Of a DNA stretch of 8,452 bases, positions 1 through 8,000 are shown one piece after another (position 1 is the stretch's first letter; every line of letters starts with the position of its first letter). The DNA lies in the NCBI GenBank assembly GCA_946478975.1, contig CAMLEO010000302.1:1-8452 (forward strand), read 5' to 3'. The notes under the pieces were generated by a model that was given only the letters and a program-made list of their open reading frames with translations, made no database searches and had not been told where the DNA came from. This DNA comes from an uncultured Steroidobacter sp. (lineage in GTDB: Bacteria; Pseudomonadota; Gammaproteobacteria; Steroidobacterales; Steroidobacteraceae). A program made the translations under genes and the position numbers.

Positions 1-184
1 ACAGGACCAGAAGGATGTGACGGTGAGGATGGAACGAGGCCACGGCCGATTCCATCGTCAGTTCATCCTGCCCGAAAGCGTGGATACCGAGCGCATCGAA
101 GCTCGCAGTCGTAACGGCGTGCTGGAGATCAAGATCGAGAAACAGCCGAAGGCGCAGCCCAAGCGCATCAAAATGGTCAATTGA
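1..184 (+). CDS. Small heat-shock protein (Hsp20/alpha-crystallin family), C-terminal part
   Basis: This is the 3' end of a gene whose start lies left of the window; the frame begins at base 2 and stops with TGA at 182-184, giving 60 visible codons. The peptide follows the second half of an alpha-crystallin domain: a basic/aromatic stretch GRFHRQFILPESVD (the position where Hsp20 proteins have GxFxRxFxLPxxVD), then IEARSRNGVLEIKIEK, the signature strand pair with the conserved NGVL motif. A short Lys/Pro tail ends in RIKMVN, a plausible but imperfect version of the C-terminal I-x-I/V anchor. Family members are ATP-independent holdase chaperones forming cytoplasmic oligomers that bind unfolding proteins. 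The visible part looks intact. The gene converges on the minus-strand gene downstream, with a hairpin between them. Family assignment is secure; the N-terminal arm and promoter are not visible. Confidence 0.9.
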   Translation, partial: QDQKDVTVRMERGHGRFHRQFILPESVDTERIEARSRNGVLEIKIEKQPKAQPKRIKMVN

Positions 185-193
185 TCGACGGTT

Positions 194-223
194 GGCGGGA
201 AGCGGACCCTGCCGCTTCCCGCC
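194..223. terminator. Perfect 12-bp hairpin between convergent genes, probable bidirectional terminator
   Basis: Bases 194-205 (GGCGGGAAGCGG) are exactly complementary to 212-223, leaving a six-base loop. The hairpin starts 10 bases after the Hsp20 stop and ends 9 bases before the stop of the convergent minus-strand gene. Neither side carries a clear T-run, so it is not a textbook intrinsic terminator; position and stem strength make transcription termination or 3'-end protection of both transcripts the most likely role (inference). Confidence 0.7.
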
Positions 224-231
224 GCCGGCAT

Positions 232-1057
232 TCAGCGTCGCCTGCCAGGTGCGCGCTTGGCGGCAAGTGCTTTTTGACGACTCGTGAGAGCGGCGAATTT
301 TTTGTGCCTGCTTTCGAGCCTCGCTACAACCCTGGGCCATTGCTCCTCGCGAAAACGCGAGTAAGCAATGCGCTCGACGGGGACTGCGGCGAGCACGTCA
401 ATGCCGTATGTGAACGCAACGCGTGCGAGCCTGGAATCCAAGGCGAGCTTCTCCACACGCTTCACGGCCTGACGAACCGTTCGAGGGTCGCCGGCAGCAT
501 TCATATAATCCTCGATGAATGCTCGAACCACGCTTACCGCCAGGCGTGCCTGCGCGACACCGATTGCATTCTGTTTAGATGAGAGCGCATCGAGGTTGCG
601 CAGCCGGCTTTCGAGCACATCCAGAGGATGCAGCAGCCTGATTCGAGTGCCATACGCCAGCGTGAGCTCAGAAGCTCGCTTGCGGATCGTCTCGGTATCG
701 AGCCCTACGATGCCGGAAGGAAAATCGATTTGTTTGACGCCGGCCTCCGGCAGCGTCGCATAGACTTTGGCGACCTGCGGACCGAAATCATCGAGCGTGC
801 CTTTACGTAACTTCCAGGGAGCGCCAAGCGATCGTTGCAGGCAGGGCCTGCGCCGTTTCGCCGGTCCCGATGAAATCGGCATCCATAGTCACTACACGGG
901 AGAGCTCGCCGATCGGCGTAATGCCGTAGTACACAGCCCAGGTTGCGAGCGCCTGCCCGCCTACCAGCAGCGCACGCGAACCACACACTCTCAGGATTTG
1001 CTCAATCTCTCCGGAGGTGAGTTCCGCTTCCCGCAGTAAGCGCGTGGCCTCAGTCAC
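232..1057 (-). pseudogene. Nucleotidyltransferase-fold protein, toxin-like partner of the adjacent antitoxin, broken by a frameshift
   Basis: Two minus-strand frames join into one protein of about 275 residues. The N-terminal part (1057 down to about 820) starts at GTG, reads MTEATRLLREAELTSGEIEQ and carries LLVGGQALATWAVYYG (Gly33-Gly34), followed by VVTMDADF (Asp59, Asp61). This is the GG...DxD arrangement of the nucleotidyltransferase fold, as in AbiEii- and MNT-type proteins. That frame hits TAA at 803-805. The continuation is one base out of phase: WKLRKGTLDDFGPQVAKVY at about 814 down to 758, then on to TGA at 232-234. The combined length of 826 bases equals 275 codons plus one base, so a single extra base around 815-850 explains the break. 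The GTG start overlaps the upstream antitoxin stop as GTGA, indicating translational coupling. An intact protein would probably transfer a nucleotide to an RNA or protein target; the exact substrate is not visible. A sequencing error in the short C-run near 815-825 is an alternative. The NTase call is moderately sure; the frame break is certain in this sequence. Confidence 0.72.
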
Positions 1058-1380
1058 ACCAAACTGGCCTTCGGCCAGCGCACCTTGGCTCCGCGCACTC
1101 GTTCCGGCCGAAGCAGCAGCATCTCGCCCTTGGACACGTCCGCGGATTTCGCGATTCGACGATCCCGCTTCTGCGCCTGGCGCTTCATCGCCTGAAATTC
1201 AGCCATCGATGCACCAGCTTTGGCGCCCGAGACTTCGAAAGGAATGCCCCGCTGGGCCACCACTTGCTGCAAATACAGCCGAATTGCGTCGCTCAACTCC
1301 AGGCCGCACGCGGCCAGCACCCGAGCAGCATTGGCCTTGAGCTGAGCATCGATACGCGCCCGTACGACAGCATCTTTCAT
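1054..1380 (-). CDS. RelB/DinJ-family ribbon-helix-helix antitoxin
   Basis: This is a 108-residue protein starting at ATG 1380 and ending TGA 1056-1054. Residues 1-50 fit the RelB/DinJ N-terminus: a basic beta strand (VVRARID, 5-11), a first helix rich in Ala (12-25), GLELSDAIRLYLQQV as the second helix (26-40), and the hallmark RGIPFEV turn at 44-50. Such domains dimerise and bind palindromic operators, repressing their own operon. Residues 51-108 form a basic tail, including MAEFQAMKRQAQKRDRRIA, that would normally wrap the cognate toxin. The partner here is not a RelE/YafQ RNase but the nucleotidyltransferase-fold gene, whose GTG start overlaps this stop. No good Shine-Dalgarno precedes the ATG; a very short leader is possible. 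The N-terminus matches the family start, so the start choice is good. The family call is firm; the toxin pairing is inferred from gene overlap. Confidence 0.85.
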   Translation of the reverse strand: MKDAVVRARIDAQLKANAARVLAACGLELSDAIRLYLQQVVAQRGIPFEVSGAKAGASMAEFQAMKRQAQKRDRRIAKSADVSKGEMLLLRPERVRGAKVRWPKASLV

Positions 1381-1399
1381 GTAGCAAAGCGTAGCTACA
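1380..1399. promoter_or_regulatory. Inverted repeat at the antitoxin start, candidate autoregulatory operator
   Basis: TGTAGC at 1380-1385 is mirrored by GCTACA at 1394-1399, and the eight bases GTAGCTAC at 1391-1398 form a perfect palindrome of their own. The repeat overlaps the first base of the ATG and directly abuts a -10-like element. Ribbon-helix-helix antitoxins of this family bind such palindromes to repress their own operon, so an operator role is a reasonable inference. The same bases in RNA could also hide the start codon in a hairpin. Confidence 0.45.
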
Positions 1400-1404
1400 T
1401 TTTA
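1399..1404 (-). promoter_or_regulatory. Candidate -10 element for the antitoxin operon
   Basis: On the minus strand these bases read TAAAAT, 18 bases before the antitoxin ATG, in a short AT-rich island (about 1399-1416) that stands out in GC-rich surroundings. No convincing -35 hexamer sits 16-18 bases further upstream. If used, the leader would be only about 11 bases, in keeping with the missing ribosome binding site. It would make the pair independent of read-through from the giant gene upstream. Confidence 0.35.
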
Positions 1405-1447
1405 AAGATTTTCAAATGCGTCTTGGCCAGCCGAGCCGCTCGCCTAA

Positions 1448-2038
1448 TCACTCCCCGACGCGCCGATACACGACGCCGAGTGACAATGTATCGATACGTT
1501 CGCCGGCGAGGCGGTATTGAACGACCTGGGCGGTGGCGATCCAACGCGGGCTGATGCGGTAGTTGAGGCCGAAGCCGAACGCGGGGTCGAGCGAGCGATC
1601 GTTGACGTCCTGGTAGTGCTGGCGGCCTTGCGCGTCCATGTTGGATTTCCAATAGAACGCGCTCGCGCGTCCGACCAGCTCCAGCTTTTCGCCGAGCGGC
1701 CAATAGCCGAGGGCGCTGAACTGCGGGCCGGAGCCGGACTGCGGGTGCGAGCGGCTGACGGCGAGCAAATATTGGTCGTTGACTTCGTTGCGGCCAGAGA
1801 CGCGAGTCGTCATCTTGCCGAGGTCCACGTACGCGGCTTCGAGGCCGAGATGCGGCCAGCGGTAGCCGCCGAACAGCATGCCGCCCCAGCGGTTCCGGTT
1901 GCTCAAGCGAGTCTGCGTTTCATATCCCTGGCGAGCGAGCCGCGCATCCATGTCGGCAGCATCGGCGCTGTTGCGAACATTCATGAGATGACCGCCGAAC
2001 ATCCAGCCGCGCAGCGATGTTTCATCCGCATCGCGCTC
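1448..2038 (-). other. OmpA-like outer-membrane beta-barrel moiety (C-terminal part of the long frame)
   Basis: After the predicted cleavage, residues 2139-2334 (196 residues) show alternating aromatic/hydrophobic strands typical of an eight-strand barrel: RGWMFGGHLMNVRNS, WGGMLFGGYRWPHLGLEAAY, PQFSALGYWPLGEKLELVGR, SAFYWKSNMD, DPAFGFGLNYRISPRWIATA, QVVQYRLAGE and TLSLGVVYRR. The ending order G-x-G-x-x-Y-x-I-x-x-x-W, then a turn, then L-S-L-G-V-x-Y is that of OmpA-transmembrane-domain-like proteins. There is no peptidoglycan-binding OmpA C-terminal domain and no cysteine. The last residue is Glu; the last aromatic is Tyr2329, six from the end, so the usual terminal Phe recognised by the BAM complex is missing. 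A partner role in holding or displaying the surface protein is inferred from gene order only. Confidence 0.7.
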
Positions 2039-5000
2039 TGCCGATGAGGCAACGACCGGCAACAGCAACACCGCCGCCAGCCCAAGCGCGCGGCGGCGCA
2101 GACGGAACAACGCCAGCAATCCAAACATCATCATCGACGGACCCATCGCTCCACCTCCGCCCGATCCGCTGCTGGTGCCGGTGACTTCCACCACCGGACG
2201 CTGGCCGACGCCGCCGGTGCTCATGATGGTTGCGTTCAACTTGTGGTCGAGATCGTTGACGCCGCCGTCTTCGAGCGAGACGCGCACGCACAGGTGACCC
2301 GGCGTCAGGCCGCTGGTGTACGCGCTGCTGTCCGGCGGCGGACAGAACCCAGCCGCGCCGGGCGCCGAGTAAAGTTTGTTACGACTGTCCTCGACGAACG
2401 TCGTCCACTGCGACTTGTCCTGATCCCACTGGCGATACAGCGCCTGCTTGGGAATGCCGGCCCGCTGCGGAATCACGAACATGATCTGGGCGCCCTCCGT
2501 CGCCAGCGAGTGCGCTTCAAAGCTGAAGAATCCACCGACGTTTTCAATCTCGTCCGCGGGAATACCCGTGGAACCGAGGCGTGCGCCGCCATCACCGGAA
2601 ATCTGCGCCGCCGCGCCGACACGCAGTCGCACGAACGGTTCGCTCTCGATCAAGTACTGATCGATCACCGGCGAGTTCTCGGGCAGCACGTTACGCGTCG
2701 TGATGCGAGCAAGGTAGCGCGGAATTCCGTTACCAAAATCTTCCCAACCCTCATCGATGTCCGGCACGCCATTGCCGTTCGCATCGCCGCCGCCCAGCAC
2801 GAGGCTGGAACTGCGCACGGCGAGGTCGGTGCGCGCCTGACCTTGCAGTGCCGGGTTGCCGTTGTCGGTCGCGACCACGGTGAAGCTCGGCAGATTCGTC
2901 GCGAGCGTATTGGGATCGAAGCTCAGCTCGCGACCATCCACGGACATCTGCACCGACAATCCGCTCGGATACGTCCATACAAACGTGTGCGTATCGACGA
3001 CGTTCGGATCTTCGACCATCGCATGCAGCGTCACCGTGCCGCCGTCCTTCGCGATCAGCGTACCGATGCGATTGGCCTGGCTGGTGAGGATCTGCACGCT
3101 CGGCGCATAGTTGACTGCCGTCAGCAGAATGTTCAGCTCGCTGCGCTCACCCAGGTTCTCCGATGGATCCAGCGCGACGGTGAGGTGATGATCCGGCGGC
3201 GAGCCGGACTGCGCCACCGTGTCGAAGCGCACGCTCTTCTCGACGCCACTGGCGAATGTCACCGTGCCCGAGGCGAGCAAATGTTTCGTACCGTAACCGC
3301 CATCGCCGCCGACCGTGAACGCGATCGAGTACGGATACTCCGGCGCCTGGCCGTTCAACAGCACGTCGAACTCGCCGCTCGCGCCGAAGCCGAGCGCCAG
3401 GTCCGGGCCCAAAGACACCATCGGCCAGATGTCGAGCTGCTGATCGACGCTGACGGTGCGACCCGCAGAGTCCTGCGCTCGCCAGGTGATGATGTATCTG
3501 CCGGGCACGAGTTGCAGCGGCCCGCCCACCAACGTCACCGGCAGAGAATTGCCAGCAGCGTCCGCTGCCGTCGGCGCCAGCGACTGCGGCACCGATGTAA
3601 ACAACGATCGCGCATTGATACGAGCCGGCGGCGGCGTCGAGATCGAGGGGCCTGACGTTGTAAACATCGCGGTCACCGCGCAATCCTTGGTGATCGGCTG
3701 CGTCGTGTACGTCGAGCCCGCGAGCGTTCCGCCGCAACCTTGCACGACGGCGATTCTTCCGCCGATGTCTGGAACGACCGAGAACGTCGCGGTCGAGCCG
3801 TGCGCGACACTAGACACGGAAGGATTGATCACACCGCCGGCGCCAGCGCTTGCAGTCACTGTGTGGCGAACCAACGCAAAAGATGCGGTCACTGTGCACG
3901 CGCCAGTGACTGGCCCAGTTGTATATATGTTGCCGGCCAACGTGCCGCCACAGCCCGTGACGCCAACCAGCGTGTAGCCGGCGCTCGTAGCAACATTCAA
4001 CGTCGTGGTCGCACCGTCAGCAACGGAGGAGCTGGACGGAGTGATGGAGCCGCCGGTGGTCGCGATCGCGCTCACGATGTGAGATGTCGACGCAAACGTC
4101 GCCGTCACCGCGCAGGCGCCGACGATCGGGCCTGTCGTGTAGACGTTGCCGGCCAACGAGCCGCCGCAGCCGGACACCGTCGCGATGTTGTAATTCGCGT
4201 TCGGCGTCACGCTGAAGGTCGTAGTCGCGCCGTGACTGACGATGGCACTGGCCGGGCCGATGGTTCCACCCGCGCCCGCACTGCTCGTAACCGTGTATGT
4301 AATCGGGAGGAACGTCGCCGACACGCTGCACGCACCGATGATGGCGGCCGTCGTATACGTGTTGCCGGCGAGCGTGCCGCCGCAGCCAGTGACGCTGTCG
4401 ATCACAAAGCCCACGTCGGGTGTGACAGTGAAACTCGTCGTGTCACCGTCTTGAACCGAATTGGAGGTCGGCGTGATGGCGCCGCCCAGACCGGCAGACG
4501 CAGTCACGAGATGCGCGACGCCGGTGGCCCGGTAACCGTTCTGATCGGTCACACTGCCCTGCGAAGGCACGGTGAGAGTGTTGTTGTTCGAACCCGCCAC
4601 CTGCGTCCAGCTCGCGTCGAGCTCGCCGCTGCCCGCGATCACGCTCACAACCCAATCGCCGGCGGGGACCACGGCTTCGAAATAGCCGTTGCTGTCGCTG
4701 TTAGTCACATAGCAGTTCGTGCCCGCGGTGCAGTCGTAAACCGCTTTGTGAATTTCGACGCGCACGCCCGAGAGCGGCGCATCGACTGCGCTGTCGAAAT
4801 TTCCGGTGCCGCTGGAGAAGCGGCGGAACACATAACCTTTCAACACGCCCTCGCCCGCTGCGAGCACTCGCACGTCTTCGAGCGTGGTCGCGAGCGGATC
4901 GAATTTCATCACTGCAACGCCGGCAGGCGCGCCGACTTCCAGCTCGTTCTGATAGGCCGCCGCGCCCGCGGACGCACCGATGTCAGCATCGAACGTGATC

Positions 5001-8000
5001 GCGAGCGAGCCGTTGCCCGGCACCTGCACGTTGTACCAGGTCGGACGCAAGTGATTGCTGTCGTCGCTGGCGAATGCCGGTTCCAGGCCGGCACCGCCGA
5101 CCAGCGCCGAGCCGTTCTGATAAACGAATCCTTCCGGCAACACGTCGGTGACATCGACCGCGACGCTGCCCGGAAGCGAGTTGGTAGCAACGATGGTGTA
5201 CGTCGCCGCGCCGCCGGCAGACACGACCGGCGTCGAAGTCATTTTCGTGATCGACAATCCGCCGATCGCGGTAATCGCCGTCGCGGTTGCCGTCGTGGCA
5301 TTCGACGCCGAGATCGTCGCGACGCTGGCAAAACTGCCGGTCGCGCCGCTCGGGAACGCGATCACTTGCAACGTTCCACCGGCACCGGCGGCAACGGTGC
5401 CGACGGTCCAATCGACGTCGCCACTGTTACCGACGATCGGCGACGTGGACGCGCTGGGCTTCGCATCGTAATGAGTCAGGCCCGCAGGCAACGACTCACG
5501 CAGCGTCACGCCGGTGGCGTCGGCATTGCCATCGTTTCGATAGCTGATCGTGAGAGTGACCGCGCCGTACACGGGCGAGCCACTCGCTGCACTCACCGGC
5601 GTATCCAACGTCAGCGAGCGCACACCGATGCCGGTAATCGCCGCGACGTCGCTGCCGATGCGAACGAGCTGCGCCAGCGCGAAACGATCGGTGCGATCGA
5701 CGAACACGGTCGTGCTCGCGGCCGCGCTGGTCAACACTGCCGACGGCAATGGAATCGATTCCGGAGCGTCGTTACTGATGAACAGCAGCGGCGCGGCACT
5801 CGCGGTCGCCGTCGCTGTGAACGCTTGCTGAGAAGCATTGCTCGCGCTCAACTCGGCATTGGAAACGAGCAACGTGTTACCACTCGGCAGCGGAGTATTG
5901 ACGCGTGCGACGAAGCTGAAGCTGTCGCTGGCGTTAGACGCGAGCGATGCGGTCGTGAACATCACGCGATTGTTGACGGCGTCGAACGTACCGGTCGGCG
6001 TGCTCACAAAGGTTGTGTTCGCCGGCAGCGTCGTCGCGACGGCGACTGCATTCGCGCTGGCTGCACCGGTGTTGGTGACGTTCAACGTGTAAGTCACAGT
6101 GTCGCCGGGCTGCAGGCCGGTGGATGGCGCTGCCGAGTAGCTGGCGGCCAGCACCGGGTTGCCGTTGATGGTCACACCCACCGCATTGCTGGTGACATTG
6201 AGCCCACCGCCGCCAGTGGCGCTCATATCATCGGTAATCGTCGTCACACCCGCAGGCAAGCCGCTCGTGCCGACAGTCATCGTGTACGTGAAGCTTTGCG
6301 AAGCACCCGCTGCGAGCGTGGCGATGGTCGGCCACGTCACGGTACCCGCGGCATTGTTACAACCGCCGGTGCAGCCTGCGTAGGTGTAGTAAGCGCTGGC
6401 TGGCAACGTATTTGTTAATACGACGTTGCTCGCCGCGCCGTCACCGGTATTCACAACCGTGGCGGTATAAACGACGGATTGCCCAGGGGCGGCAGTCGTA
6501 CGATTCGAGGACAGATTCAAAGAAAGCGCGGGCGTGCCGCTGTTGCTGGATCCGGTGACCGCCGTGCTCGCGGACGCACTCACTTGCGAGGTCTGATCGC
6601 TGGTCAACGTCGACGTGGCAGTGAGCGTCGCCGGTCCACTCGTATTCGCAGGCACCACGCCTCGCACATACACGATCCCGGAGCTGCCACCGGCCAGTGA
6701 TGCAATCGAGAACGTATGCGACGGCGGCGAAGCACCCGCGTTGGAGCAGTTGCTCCAGGTGCTGTTGTTGGTCGAGTACTGACAGCTGGTGAAGTTCGAC
6801 GGCAACGCGGCCTGCAGGCTGAGATTGGTCGCCTGCGCGCTGCCGGCGTTCGCGTAACGAAGCGTGTACGTGAGCGTCGGCGTGGTGTTCTCCGCGATCG
6901 AAGCGACATCGACGCTGCTCTTCAATGTGAGACTGGCCGGCGGCGTAACGCAGAACTGCGCGTTCGAGTTCGCAAACGTGGTGCCGCCGGAAATGCCGTT
7001 GGTGACGGTGCCGGCGAACTGGAATTCGGCCTGCACCGTTTGCGAGTTGTGATTCGAGCCCGCCTCGTACACCCACAGCAAACGATGGCCTTTCGCGAGC
7101 GTGCCGCTCGGCGTCACCGCGAACGTCAGCAGGCCCTTGGTGCTGCCAGTGAACAGCGTGGTGTTCTGGGCGAGCTGCGACTTGCTGCCGGTGGCCGAGT
7201 TGTAATCATAAACCGTCGCGCGGATGTTCAAGCCCGGGCCGTTGGCGCGATCGATATAAACGTTGGTGGTGATGTTGCCGTTGAACGGCACATCGTTCGG
7301 CGACAGCGGATCCTGGTAGAAACGCAGCACTTCGAGCATGGGCGAACCCGAAACCGGCGCGGTCGCGGTCACCTTCGTTCCTGTGTTGCCCGACTGAGGC
7401 ACCGGCGACAGCGCAGCAACCCGTTGCGTGCCGTCGAAGCCTACGTTCGCCGTGCCGTTCTGGAAATAATAGGTGCTGCAGGACTGGCCAGTGACACCAA
7501 CGCTTGCTTGCGCCGTCACCGGTCCACCGCCGGTCCAGCTGATGCTCGCGTTGTTGACCGCAGGATTGATTGCAGTAAACGGATTCGCCGCGGCCACGGT
7601 GACCGTGCGAGTTCCCGTTGCACCGGCCGCGACGGAACCGATGTTCCATGTCACGACGCCGCTGTTCTGACTGCAGCTATCGCTACAACTGCTGTAATTG
7701 AAGCCTGTCGGCAGCGTGTCCGTCAGCACGACGCCGCTCGCAGCGCCGGCACCGTAGTTCTCGTAGGTCAACGTGAACGTCACAGTTCCACCCGGAGCGA
7801 TGCTCACCGCGCCGGCGGATTTGCTGAGCCGGAATGCAGCGACGCTCGAACCCGCCAGGCCAGTGACAGCAACGGTACTGCTTGCGTTGGCATTGACGGT
7901 GCTGCCGTCGGGCGCCGATGCGCTGAGTGCGGCGGAGCTGGTGAGTGAAGTCGTCGCCCAAGAGTTTGGAACGGAGATCGTGTAGGTGACGGTGCCCGAC

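Noticed and set aside
181..582. Plus-strand frame of 133 codons after the Hsp20 gene
   Set aside because: It overlaps the terminator-like hairpin and the minus-strand nucleotidyltransferase gene, and its product has no family-like pattern.
705..986. Third minus-strand frame crossing the frameshift region
   Set aside because: It reads Arg/Cys-rich sequence with no similarity to the nucleotidyltransferase on either side; a single-base shift between the other two frames explains the gene better.
1381..1447. Terminator between the giant gene and the antitoxin gene
   Set aside because: Only a very short GAGC/GCTC stem near 1433-1441 and the start-codon palindrome are present; neither is followed by a T-run, so read-through into the antitoxin operon cannot be excluded.
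3653..4516. CRISPR-like periodicity
   Set aside because: The 216-bp period is coding, in frame and gives homologous protein units; there are no short identical repeats separated by unique spacers.
3740..6418. Plus-strand reading frame of about 890 codons antisense to the giant gene
   Set aside because: Its product is Arg/His-rich with no recognisable domain, it lies wholly opposite a well-supported repetitive protein, and such long antisense frames are expected from the codon bias of GC-rich repeats. The frames at 2243-3655 and 6716-7948 are rejected for the same reason.
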